A stretch of DNA of 6,891 nt from JASHVB01 sp049522565 (lineage in GTDB: Bacteria > Pseudomonadota > Alphaproteobacteria > Acetobacterales > Acetobacteraceae), in NCBI GenBank assembly GCA_049522565.1, contig JBEKNT010000374.1, positions 1-6,891 on the forward strand, read 5' to 3'. The notes under the pieces were generated by a model. It did no database searches. It saw only the letters and a list, made by a program, of their open reading frames with translations, and was not told the DNA's origin. Position 1 is the first letter of the stretch; each line of letters begins with the position of its first letter. The position numbers and the translations under genes were made by a program. Shown here in pieces: positions 1 through 5,733 of this stretch.

Positions 1-7
1 ATGGATT

Positions 8-85
8 GCAAAGGCTTCGCCTTTGCTGGGGGGTCAGGGGGGCAAAGCCCCCCTGGCGGGGCTTCAGGGGCAGAGCCCCTGGGGC
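8..85. repeat. Array of three tandem perfect hairpins
   Basis: Three palindromes follow one another. The first has stem GCAAAGGC (8-15) pairing with GCCTTTGC (19-26) over loop TTC. The second has CAGGGGGGC (35-43) pairing with GCCCCCCTG (47-55) over loop AAA. The third has CAGGGGC (65-71) pairing with GCCCCTG (75-81) over loop AGA, and it extends to 61-85 if G-U pairs are allowed. All have 3-nt loops, and none is followed by a T-run. This looks like a dispersed intergenic palindrome family of the kind common in Rhodospirillales, possibly also ending transcription of a gene left of the window. The structure is seen directly; the family assignment is inference. Confidence 0.7.
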
Positions 86-156
86 TTCCTGTCACGCCGC
101 CGCCGGCAATACTCTGGCTAGAAACCGCATTCACTCCAGCGGAGACGCACTGACCC

Positions 157-1713
157 GTGGACCCTGCCAGCGAACTCCGTCGGGCCGATGCGCTCCACCT
201 GGACCGGCAGTATCCCGAGGCGATCGCAGCCTACCGCAGCGCGCTCGCGGGCGATGCGTCGCTGCATGCGGCATGGTACGGCCTGGGCTGCGCCAGCCTC
301 ACGCTGAAGGCCTATGCCGACGCCACCGAGGCGCTGCGCCGCGCCGTGGCGTTGCAGCCCGACGCGGACCGCGTGCGCTGCAACCTGGCCGAGGCGTTGT
401 TCCAACTCGGCGCGGTGGATGGCGCGATAGCGGAATACCAACGCGCGGCAGACAGCGGCGATGCGGCGGTGCGGGCGGTCGCGCTGGCCGGCATTGCGTG
501 CATCGCCCCGGGCGCGCCGCACCAGGACAATTTCAACGTCATGGCGGCACGGCGGCGCTGGATCGACTGGGAGTCGCGCGGCCTCCGCCGGGTCACGGCG
601 GCGCCGGCCGAAGCCGGACGCAAGCTGCGGGTCGGCTATCTCGGGGCGTTCTTCGGTGCCCGCAACTGGATGAAAATGTACATGGGCGTCATCAACGCCC
701 ACGACCGCGACCGTTTCGAATTCCACTTCCTCTCCGACGGCGCCACGCCATCCGCGGCGTGCGGCTACGTCGATCACGCGGAGGACCGCATCTGGGAGCT
801 TGGTGACGTGTCGAACGCCGCCCTGGCGCAGCACATCGCCGAGGCGGGCCTGGACGTGCTGGTGGACCTGAACGGCTACAGTTTTCAGCGCCGCCTGCCG
901 GTGTTCCTGCACCGGCCGGCGCGATTGCAGATCTGTTGGAACGGCATGTACGGCACCACCGGCCTCCCCGACATCGACTGGCTGGTCGGCGACGCAGCGG
1001 TGATCCCGCCCGAGGAGGAGCGCTTCTACCGCGAGCCAATCTTCCGCGTGCCGGGCTCCTACCTGGCGTTCTCGGTGTTCTATCCGGTGCCGGACGTCGT
1101 GCCGCCGCCATGCCTGGGCGCGGGACATCTGACCTTCGGCTGCTTCGCCTCGGCCTACAAGCTGACGCAGCAAACCATCGCTGCCTATGCCGCCATCCTG
1201 CGCGATGCGCCGACCAGCCGGCTGCTGCTGCGTAACCGCACGCTGGACGAGGCGTCGAACCGCGCCGCCCTGCTGGACCGGTTCGCACGCCACGGGATCG
1301 CCGCGGAGCGGCTGACCCTGGAGGGCGGCGCCGAGCATTTCGACTTCCTGCGCAGCTACGACCGCGTCGATGTGGCGCTGGACACGTTCCCCTATAACGG
1401 CGGCACCACGACGGCCGAGGCACTGTGGCAGGGCGTGCCGATGCTGACCTGCAACGGCGACCGCTGGGCGGGCCGCACCAGCCGCTCGCTGCTGGCGGCG
1501 GGCGGGCTTGCCGAATGGGTCGCGGCGGATGTGCCCGGGTTCCAGGACGCCGCCGTCGCCCTGGCGCATGCCGCCGGCACGCCGGCGCGCCTGGCGGCGC
1601 TGCGCAGCGGCCTGCGCGCGCACCTGCGGGCCAGTGCCGTCTGCGACGTGACCGGCCTGTGCCGGTCGCTGGAGGCGCTTTATCTCTCTCCCGCTGGGCG
1701 CGGCCGACGATGA
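157..1713 (+). CDS. TPR-containing GT41 (OGT/SPINDLY-like) glycosyltransferase
   Basis: 518 residues from a GTG start, with a purine-rich GCGGAGA about 11 nt upstream; the protein begins directly in a TPR. Residues 5-100 form about three TPR units (YPEAIAAYRSAL, YADATEALRRAVALQP, VDGAIAEYQRAA). From about residue 156 (KLRVGYLG) to the end it resembles the catalytic half of O-GlcNAc transferases (GT41). Recognisable blocks are VDLNGY (236-241), RPARLQICWNG with GTTGLPDIDWL (253-275), FGCFASAYKLT with K335 at the position of the nucleotide-sugar lysine, and DTFPYNGGTTTAEALWQGVP from D409. Family members transfer a sugar from a UDP-sugar to protein Ser/Thr; the donor and target here are unknown. 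No signal peptide or membrane segment is seen, so it is probably cytoplasmic. Oddly, the usual DFxxH near the start of the catalytic half reads FFGAR (165-169). It is convergent with the toxin-antitoxin genes. Confidence 0.88.
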   Translation: MDPASELRRADALHLDRQYPEAIAAYRSALAGDASLHAAWYGLGCASLTLKAYADATEALRRAVALQPDADRVRCNLAEALFQLGAVDGAIAEYQRAADSGDAAVRAVALAGIACIAPGAPHQDNFNVMAARRRWIDWESRGLRRVTAAPAEAGRKLRVGYLGAFFGARNWMKMYMGVINAHDRDRFEFHFLSDGATPSAACGYVDHAEDRIWELGDVSNAALAQHIAEAGLDVLVDLNGYSFQRRLPVFLHRPARLQICWNGMYGTTGLPDIDWLVGDAAVIPPEEERFYREPIFRVPGSYLAFSVFYPVPDVVPPPCLGAGHLTFGCFASAYKLTQQTIAAYAAILRDAPTSRLLLRNRTLDEASNRAALLDRFARHGIAAERLTLEGGAEHFDFLRSYDRVDVALDTFPYNGGTTTAEALWQGVPMLTCNGDRWAGRTSRSLLAAGGLAEWVAADVPGFQDAAVALAHAAGTPARLAALRSGLRAHLRASAVCDVTGLCRSLEALYLSPAGRGRR

Positions 1714-1805
1714 TGAGCACTATGTCCACGCCATAGCCCTATGACGGGGTCAGTCCGCGAAACCCATCACGAATGCCAGAGCGATGCCGAGGCGTCCAAA
1801 AATGT

Positions 1806-2189
1806 CTACGAAAGCCACTCCACCGGCACATTCAAAGCCTGCGCGAGCTTCGCGATGGTCTCGGGGGTTCCCGTACGGCGCCCACTTTCGAGGTCGGACA
1901 GATAGCCCTGACCGATACCTGTTTTGAACTCCAAATGCAGTTGCGTCTCGTCGCGCCACTTGCGAATGGCTTTCAGCCGACTCTCCCCTCGTAGAATCGC
2001 AGCACTAACCTCCACGGGCAGCACGACGCCGCCAGCAGCTATTTCGGCTTTCCGGGCATCGTAGATGGCGACGTCGTCGGCATCCTCGGCCGCGTGATCG
2101 GCGCGCTCGAGCAGTGCCTCATATTCAGCCCGGGGCAGCACCACCAGCTCTTCGCCGCTGGGCGTCCGAATGATCTGTGGTGCACTCAT
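1806..2189 (-). CDS. XRE-family antitoxin of a RelE/ParE-type module (HigA-like)
   Basis: 127 residues. The ATG at 2189-2187 was chosen because AAGAGGAA lies about 10 nt upstream and the protein begins MSAPQIIRTPSGEELVVLP, the usual start of this antitoxin group; a longer frame to 2264 runs back into the toxin gene. Residues 1-75 would be the toxin-contacting part. Residues 76-127 are an HTH_XRE domain, with the recognition region GIGQGYLSDLESGRRTG (91-107) followed by PETIAKLAQALNVPVEWL. It should neutralise the toxin and repress the pair by binding the palindromes at 2448-2494. It starts 4 nt after the toxin stop, so the two are co-transcribed and probably translationally coupled. Helix 2 reads LEFKTG where most relatives have LAxxAG, a mild deviation. 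The family is confident; the exact subfamily name is not. Confidence 0.85.
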   Translation of the reverse strand: MSAPQIIRTPSGEELVVLPRAEYEALLERADHAAEDADDVAIYDARKAEIAAGGVVLPVEVSAAILRGESRLKAIRKWRDETQLHLEFKTGIGQGYLSDLESGRRTGTPETIAKLAQALNVPVEWLS

Positions 2190-2193
2190 AGCC

Positions 2194-2445
2194 TTAGTTC
2201 CTCTTGTAAGCCGTCGTGGCCCGGCGGCCGATGTAGATCGCCAGGATCGTGGTTGCATCCTCATCGAAGATCACCCGGTAACCGCCAATGCGGAGGCGGT
2301 AGCCGTCGCGGCCTTGAAGGGCCTTCACGTCGCCTCGGCCCGTCATAGCGTAACGGTGAAGCCCAGCTTCCACTTGCGCACGAGCGTCTCGGGCAAGGGT
2401 ATCGAGATCTTTCGCGGCGCTCAGCGTGAGGATGATCGTTTTCAC
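2194..2445 (-). CDS. RelE/ParE-family toxin
   Basis: 83 residues from GTG (2445-2443). The protein (MKTIILTLSAAKDL...) then has the normal start and length of small RelE/ParE toxins; an upstream ATG at 2514 would add 23 residues unlike the family and has no Shine-Dalgarno sequence. Visible landmarks are the N-terminal helix AAKDLDTLARDARAQVEAGL (10-29), then VKALQGRDGYRLRIGGYRVIF (K41, R46, R50, R52, R57) and a final GRRATTAYK with Y80. Basic residues in this core and a C-terminal Tyr are what RelE-type mRNA interferases use; ParE-like gyrase poisons share the fold, so the target is undecided. The gene precedes its antitoxin, as in higBA. There is no Shine-Dalgarno before the GTG, and the -10-like TATTAT ends 5 nt before it, so the mRNA may be leaderless. 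Confidence 0.85.
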   Translation of the reverse strand: MKTIILTLSAAKDLDTLARDARAQVEAGLHRYAMTGRGDVKALQGRDGYRLRIGGYRVIFDEDATTILAIYIGRRATTAYKRN

Positions 2446-2447
2446 TA

Positions 2448-2494
2448 GCGATAATATCGCGCAATTGCCGGGCCCGGTCGAGCGATAATATCGC
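2448..2494 (-). promoter_or_regulatory. Twin palindromic operator and promoter of the toxin-antitoxin pair
   Basis: The 13-bp palindrome GCGATAATATCGC (6+1+6) occurs exactly twice, at 2448-2460 and 2482-2494, 34 bp centre to centre. On the minus strand each copy contains TATTAT (2456-2451 and 2490-2485), a good -10 hexamer. The proximal copy has TCGACC (2481-2476) 19 bp upstream as a weak -35. Binding of the XRE antitoxin to these sites would cover the -10, giving autorepression. The sequence repeats are certain; the operator role is inferred from position and from how such modules are regulated. Confidence 0.8.
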
Positions 2495-2514
2495 TTCAGT
2501 GCGTTCGCAGCCAT

Positions 2515-2731
2515 TCAGCCGAGCATAGGGGGGACCGATCAGGCGAGCTCAGACTTGGACGCCGCGAAAGCCGACACAAGGTCCGAGAACCGGCGGAGCG
2601 GGAGAGAGAGACGGCCGCGGACTTGATCCGGGGTCGAGACGCGTTACCTCGTGCGTCCCTACCCTTGACCTCTCCCCGGCGGAGCGCTGCAAGGTTCACC
2701 GCCATGCTCACGCAATCTTGATATGGCCGCG
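2515..2731. other. Non-coding spacer between the toxin-antitoxin promoter and the rpsM promoter
   Basis: I see no supportable gene here. An open frame on the minus strand crosses it but has a low-complexity Arg/Ser-rich product, no ribosome binding site and no family resemblance. An 11-bp direct repeat, CCGGCGGAGCG, occurs at 2590-2600 and 2676-2686. A short palindrome, CGGA-CTTGA-TCCG, lies around 2619-2631. It may be debris from a past rearrangement, but that is inference only. Confidence 0.4.
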
Positions 2732-2759
2732 TTGACTCCCGTCCGGTCGGGACTATAGT
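2732..2759 (+). promoter_or_regulatory. Sigma-70-type promoter of the rpsM-rpsK-rpoA-rplQ operon
   Basis: TTGACT (2732-2737; 5 of 6 to TTGACA) is separated by 16 bp from TATAGT (2754-2759; 5 of 6 to TATAAT). Transcription would start near 2766, leaving a leader of about 110 nt before rpsM. It is the best housekeeping promoter in the window and the only obvious one driving the operon, since the usual upstream spc-operon genes are absent. Confidence 0.8.
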
Positions 2760-2760
2760 C

Positions 2761-2856
2761 CGCCGCTTCGGCGCACCCCCGTTCGGGGGCGGTGTCGTTT
2801 GGTCAGTTTCTCGCCCTTTCCAGGGCAATCCAGCAAACGTCCGGCGTTCGCGCCGG
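2761..2856 (+). promoter_or_regulatory. Structured 5' leader of rpsM
   Basis: Three perfect hairpins lie between the promoter and the rpsM ribosome binding site. They are CGCCG/CGGCG (2761-2773, loop CTT, partly upstream of the predicted start of transcription), CCCCCG/CGGGGG (2776-2789, loop TT), and CCGGCG-TTCG-CGCCGG (2841-2856). The last is capped by a stable UUCG tetraloop and ends 6 nt before the AGGAG ribosome binding site. Alpha operons in gammaproteobacteria are controlled by S4 binding to a pseudoknot here; rpsD is not in this cluster, so any regulator is unknown. A regulatory role is inference. Confidence 0.5.
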
Positions 2857-2875
2857 GCCGACAGGAGTGGCAGGC

Positions 2876-3253
2876 GTGGCGCGTATTGCCGGCGTGAACA
2901 TCCCGACCAACAAGCGTGTGACCATCGGGCTGCGGTACATCTACGGTATCGGTCCGACCAAGGCGGCGGAAATCTGCAGCCGGCTCAGCATCCCGGACGA
3001 GCGCCGGGTCAACCAGCTCTCCGATGAGGAGGTGCTGCGCATCCGCGAGCTGATCGACCGCGAATACCAGGTCGAGGGCGATCTGCGGCGCGAAGTGGCC
3101 ATGAACATCAAGCGGCTCATGGACCTCGGCTGCTATCGCGGCCTGCGCCATCGCCGCGGGCTGCCGGTGCACGGCCAGCGCACCCACACCAACGCGCGCA
3201 CCCGCAAGGGCAAGGCGGTGGCGATTGCGGGCAAGAAAAAAGTCACCAAATAA
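2876..3253 (+). CDS. rpsM: 30S ribosomal protein S13 (uS13)
   Basis: 125 residues, a normal length for the family. The GTG at 2876 is chosen because AGGAG (2863-2867) lies 8 nt upstream and the protein then starts MARIAGVNIPTNKRV, the standard S13 N-terminus; the frame is open back to 2792, but those residues match nothing in S13. Features seen are the helix-two-turn-helix region with YGIGPTKAAEIC (about 23-34), the middle helices (SDEEVLRIRELID), and the basic tail carrying GLRHRRGLPVHGQRTHTNAR and GKAVAIAGKKKVTK. S13 sits in the head of the 30S subunit, contacting S19, 16S rRNA, the P-site tRNA and the bridge to the 50S. It is the first gene of the alpha operon, 91 bp before rpsK. Confidence 0.98.
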   Translation: MARIAGVNIPTNKRVTIGLRYIYGIGPTKAAEICSRLSIPDERRVNQLSDEEVLRIRELIDREYQVEGDLRREVAMNIKRLMDLGCYRGLRHRRGLPVHGQRTHTNARTRKGKAVAIAGKKKVTK

Positions 3254-3295
3254 GCCGGTCTCGCTGCCCGGCGCCCACCAAGCAGAATGACGGCA

Positions 3296-3318
3296 GCCGC
3301 CCCACCTCCCGGGGCGGC
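3296..3318 (+). other. Intercistronic hairpin between rpsM and rpsK
   Basis: GCCGCCCC (3296-3303) pairs perfectly with GGGGCGGC (3311-3318) over a 7-nt loop. No T-run follows, so it is unlikely to be a full terminator. It ends 13 nt before the rpsK ribosome binding site and could affect mRNA processing or the relative expression of S13 and S11; that role is inference. Confidence 0.5.
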
Positions 3319-3344
3319 GCGGAATTGGAACAGGACCACCACAA

Positions 3345-3743
3345 ATGGCGAGACCGGCCACGACCACCGCGCGCCCCCGCAGGAAGGAGCGCAAGAATAT
3401 CACGTCCGGCGTCGCCCACGTGGCGGCGACGTTCAACAACACGGTGATCACCATCACCGACGCGCAAGGCAATGCCATCGCGTGGTCATCGGCCGGCAGC
3501 CAGGGCTTCAAGGGCAGCCGCAAGTCCACGCCCTACGCGGCGCAGGTCGCCGCCGAGGACGCCGGCAAGAAGGCCCGCGAACACGGGATGGAAACGCTGG
3601 AGATCGAAGTGAGCGGACCCGGCTCGGGTCGCGAAAGCGCGCTTCGGGCGCTTCAGGCGGTGGGCTTCTCGGTCACCGCGATCCGCGACATGACGCCGAT
3701 CCCGCATAACGGCTGCCGGCCGCGCAAGCGCCGGCGCGTCTGA
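3345..3743 (+). CDS. rpsK: 30S ribosomal protein S11 (uS11)
   Basis: 132 residues, close to the E. coli length of 129. The ATG is preceded by AGGA (3332-3335) with a 9-nt gap. After a short basic N-terminus (ARPRRKERKNI) come the family blocks GVAHVAATFNNTVITITDAQGNAIAWSS, GFKGSRKSTPYAAQVAAEDAG, EVSGPGSGRESALRAL and the C-terminal DMTPIPHNGCRPRKRRRV. N122 in the HNGC motif corresponds to the Asn that becomes isoaspartate in E. coli S11 (Asn119). S11 lies on the 30S platform, contacting S18, S21 and 16S rRNA near the mRNA exit. It is the second gene of the operon, followed by an 88-bp gap with a 7-bp hairpin (3753-3771) before rpoA. rpsD is absent between rpsK and rpoA, as is usual in alphaproteobacteria. 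Confidence 0.98.
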   Translation: MARPATTTARPRRKERKNITSGVAHVAATFNNTVITITDAQGNAIAWSSAGSQGFKGSRKSTPYAAQVAAEDAGKKAREHGMETLEIEVSGPGSGRESALRALQAVGFSVTAIRDMTPIPHNGCRPRKRRRV

Positions 3744-3752
3744 TTTTTCCCC

Positions 3753-3771
3753 CGCGGGGCCGCACCCCGCG
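3753..3771 (+). other. Intercistronic hairpin between rpsK and rpoA
   Basis: CGCGGGG (3753-3759) pairs with CCCCGCG (3765-3771) over loop CCGCA. It begins 9 nt after the rpsK stop codon and has no T-run after it, so partial termination or an RNA processing boundary is more likely than a full stop. The pairing is seen; the role is inferred. Confidence 0.4.
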
Positions 3772-3831
3772 CGGGACGCTGTTGACAGTACATGAACCGT
3801 GCGGCGGCGCGGTTCGAAAGGTATCCAGGCC

Positions 3832-4863
3832 ATGAGGCAAAGCGCAGTCATTCAGAGGAACTGGCAATCCCTGATCAAGCCCGAAAAGCTTGAAGTCGAG
3901 CCAGGCGCCGATCCGTCGCGCATGGCGACGGTGGTCGCCGAGCCGCTGGAGCGCGGCTTCGGCATGACCCTCGGCAACGCCATCCGCCGCATCCTGCTGT
4001 CGTCCCTGCAGGGCGCCGCGGTCACCGCGGTGCAGATCGACGGCGTGCTGCACGAATTCAGCAGCATCCCCGGCGTGCGCGAGGACGTCACCGACATCGT
4101 GCTGAACATCAAGCAGCTCGCGCTGCGCATGCACGGCGAGGGGCCGAAGCGGATGACGCTGACCGCCACCGGTCCGGGCGAGGTGCGCGCCGGGCAGATC
4201 CAGGCCGGCCACGACATCGACATCATGAACCCCGAGCTGGTGATCTGCACGCTGGACGACGGCGTGAAGCTCGGCATGGAGTTCACCGTGAACCTCGGCA
4301 AGGGCTATGTCGCCTCGGCCGCCAACCGTCCGGAGGACGCGCCGATCGGGCTGATCCCGGTCGATGCGATCTACTCCCCCGTGCGCCGGGTGTCGTATCG
4401 CGTGGAGCCGACCCGCGTCGGCCAGGTCACCGACTACGACAAGCTGCTGCTGACGGTGGAGACCAACGGCGCGGTGACGCCGGAGGATTCGGTGGCGCTG
4501 GCCTCGCGCATCCTGCAGGACCAGTTGCAGCTCTTCATCAACTTCGAGGAGCCGCAGGCGATCCGCGCCGAGGAGCCGGAAGACAACCTGCCGTTCAACC
4601 GCAACCTGCTGCGCAAGGTGGACGAGTTGGAGCTGTCGGTGCGTTCGGCCAACTGCCTGAAGAACGACAACATCGTGTATATCGGCGACCTGGTGCAGAA
4701 GTCCGAACAGGAAATGCTGCGCACCCCGAATTTCGGGCGCAAGTCGCTGAACGAGATCAAGGAAGTGCTGACCTCGATGGGGCTGTCGCTGGGCATGACC
4801 GTGTCGGGCTGGCCGCCGGAAAACATCGAGGACCTGGCCAAGCGGCTCGAAGAGCCTTTCTAG
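3832..4863 (+). CDS. rpoA: DNA-directed RNA polymerase subunit alpha
   Basis: 343 residues. The ATG at 3832 is preferred over an in-frame GTG at 3799 because AAAGG lies 10 nt upstream and the extra 11 residues are not typical. The N-terminal domain (about 1-240) drives alpha dimerisation and contacts beta and beta-prime; it includes LERGFGMTLGNAIRRILLSS and EFSSIPGVREDVTDIVLN. The C-terminal domain (about 255-335) includes LSVRSANCLKNDNIVYIGDL and TPNFGRKSLNEIKEVL. R271, N274 and K277 match E. coli R265, N268 and K271, which bind UP-element DNA and activators, so this function looks intact. The ends of the protein resemble Acetobacteraceae RpoA as I remember it. It is the third gene of the operon, 24 bp before rplQ. 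Confidence 0.98.
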   Translation: MRQSAVIQRNWQSLIKPEKLEVEPGADPSRMATVVAEPLERGFGMTLGNAIRRILLSSLQGAAVTAVQIDGVLHEFSSIPGVREDVTDIVLNIKQLALRMHGEGPKRMTLTATGPGEVRAGQIQAGHDIDIMNPELVICTLDDGVKLGMEFTVNLGKGYVASAANRPEDAPIGLIPVDAIYSPVRRVSYRVEPTRVGQVTDYDKLLLTVETNGAVTPEDSVALASRILQDQLQLFINFEEPQAIRAEEPEDNLPFNRNLLRKVDELELSVRSANCLKNDNIVYIGDLVQKSEQEMLRTPNFGRKSLNEIKEVLTSMGLSLGMTVSGWPPENIEDLAKRLEEPF

Positions 4864-4887
4864 TTCGGCCGAAAAGGGGACTGTACC

Positions 4888-5322
4888 ATGCGTCACGGGG
4901 TTGCCGGGCGAAAGCTCAACGTCACGTCCAGCCATCGCCAGGCCATGTTCCGCAACATGGCCGTGGCCCTGATCAAGCACGAGCAAATCACCACCACGCT
5001 GCCGAAGGCGAAGGAGCTGCGGCCGGTGGCGGAGAAGCTGATCACGCTGGGCAAGAAGGGTGGGTTGGCGAACCGCCGGCTCGCCCATGCGCGGCTGCGC
5101 GACGACGCGATCGTGGACAAGCTGTTCGACGCCCTGGCCACCCGCTATCGCGGCCGTGCCGGCGGCTATACGCGCGTGATGAAGGCCGGCATGCGCCACG
5201 GCGACGCCGCCGACATGGCGGTCATCGAGCTGGTGGACCGTGATGCGGCCGCGAAAGGCCTGGACAGCGGGCCGCCACAGACGACCCCGGACGAGAACGA
5301 GCCGGACGCGGCGGCGGCATAG
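4888..5322 (+). CDS. rplQ: 50S ribosomal protein L17 (bL17)
   Basis: 144 residues. The ATG is preceded by AAGGGGA (4874-4880) with a 7-nt gap. The N-terminus MRHGVAGRKLNVTSSHRQAM and the block NMAVALIKHEQITTTLPKAKELRPVAEKLITLGKKG are diagnostic of L17. The conserved core ends near YTRVMKAGMRHGDAADMAVIELVDRD (about 94-119). After this comes a tail of about 25 residues rich in Pro, Asp, Glu and Ala (GPPQTTPDENEPDAAAA), a variable acidic extension of a kind common in alphaproteobacterial L17. L17 binds 23S rRNA close to the peptide exit tunnel. It is the last gene of the operon; its stop codon lies inside a 6-bp GC hairpin (5313-5327). Confidence 0.97.
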   Translation: MRHGVAGRKLNVTSSHRQAMFRNMAVALIKHEQITTTLPKAKELRPVAEKLITLGKKGGLANRRLAHARLRDDAIVDKLFDALATRYRGRAGGYTRVMKAGMRHGDAADMAVIELVDRDAAAKGLDSGPPQTTPDENEPDAAAA

Positions 5323-5327
5323 CCGCC
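5313..5327 (+). terminator. GC hairpin overlapping the rplQ stop codon
   Basis: GGCGGC (5313-5318) and GCCGCC (5322-5327) form a perfect 6-bp stem with loop ATA spanning the TAG. No T-run follows, so intrinsic termination is doubtful. It could mark the 3' end of the operon together with the next palindrome, or simply reflect Ala codons. Confidence 0.3.
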
Positions 5328-5381
5328 AGGCGACGCACGCGGCGTTCCGCCCATTGGGGCACGGGCCGCCTCCGCCCGTCC

Positions 5382-5439
5382 TGGCCGGGCTTAGCCCGGC
5401 CACCTATCGCGGCACCACGGCTGCATCGATGGCCGTGGT
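5382..5439. repeat. Pair of REP-like palindromes downstream of rplQ
   Basis: TGGCCGGGC (5382-5390) pairs with GCCCGGCCA (5394-5402) over loop TTA. ACCACGGC (5414-5421) pairs with GCCGTGGT (5432-5439) over a 10-nt loop. The first resembles the dispersed CGGCCGGG-type palindromes seen between genes in many alphaproteobacteria. The first hairpin, 61 nt after rplQ, may also end the operon transcript or protect its 3' end. The palindromes are seen; the family is inferred. Confidence 0.6.
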
Positions 5440-5484
5440 CAAGCCCCATACACATCTGGTTACGGCAGGTGGAGGCAATTTTGT

Positions 5485-5545
5485 CCCCTTGTGGGAGGAG
5501 GAAGCACCCCTCCCCCCAACCCCCTCCCACAAGAGGAGGGGGGAG
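5485..5545. repeat. Purine/pyrimidine-rich inverted repeat element
   Basis: CTTGTGGGAGG (5488-5498) pairs perfectly with CCTCCCACAAG (5523-5533). Nested and competing with it, CTCCCCCC (5510-5517) pairs with GGGGGGAG (5538-5545). In translation such elements give the typical spurious PPTPSHKRRG or PLVGGGWGEG peptides seen in many proteobacterial genomes, which supports a dispersed non-coding repeat rather than a gene. Confidence 0.6.
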
Positions 5546-5588
5546 AATTCGTCTCCGCGCCCCGCTTAACCCGATGCGCATGGCGCCA

Positions 5589-5607
5589 AACCCGGGCATG
5601 ACGGGTT
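5589..5607. repeat. Short palindrome in the rplQ/PEP-CTERM spacer
   Basis: AACCCG (5589-5594) pairs with CGGGTT (5602-5607) over loop GGCATGA, with two further G-C pairs outside a mismatch. It is probably another member of the repeat cluster that fills 5313-5610. No coding sequence was found in the spacer 5323-5869. Confidence 0.4.
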
Positions 5608-5685
5608 GGGGCGGTCCGTGCCGTACGTCGATCTTTCGGGCCGGCGGCATGCGTCGCGGTCCGCCGTCGAGCCGCGGTCGCGCGT

Positions 5686-5702
5686 TGTCGGAATATTTTA
5701 CA
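5686..5702 (+). promoter_or_regulatory. Candidate upstream activator site of the PEP-CTERM gene
   Basis: TGTCGGAATATTTTACA has a TGT-N11-ACA partial dyad in an AT-rich island within GC-rich DNA. Its centre is about 97 bp upstream of the predicted sigma-54 start site, the normal place for an enhancer-binding activator. PEP-CTERM systems often carry the sigma-54 response regulator PrsR, so PrsR is the likely binder. Position and dyad are seen; the binder is inferred. Confidence 0.5.
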
Positions 5703-5733
5703 GTTCTCGCGCTATCCCGTACCCACGGAGCAG

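Noticed and set aside
118..1623. Minus-strand open frame of about 500 codons opposite the glycosyltransferase
   Set aside because: It is antisense to a gene with clear TPR and GT41 motifs, has no family resemblance, and is rich in Arg/Ala/Gly as expected for a shadow frame in GC-rich DNA.
2496..2828. Minus-strand open frame of 110 codons between the toxin and rpsM
   Set aside because: It overlaps the rpsM promoter and toxin operator, lacks a ribosome binding site and has an Arg/Ser-rich product with no recognisable domain.
2792..2875. N-terminal extension of S13 from the GTG at 2792
   Set aside because: The extra 28 residues do not belong to S13, and the AGGAG at 2863-2867 is correctly placed for the GTG at 2876.
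3782..3810. Perfect -35 hexamer TTGACA in the rpsK-rpoA gap
   Set aside because: No acceptable -10 element lies 15-19 bp downstream (the region is GCGGCGGCGC), so an internal rpoA promoter is not supported.
3673..5403. Minus-strand open frame of 576 codons across rpoA and rplQ
   Set aside because: It lies opposite two certain essential genes; its His/Arg/Gln-rich product is the usual antisense translation of GC-rich coding DNA.
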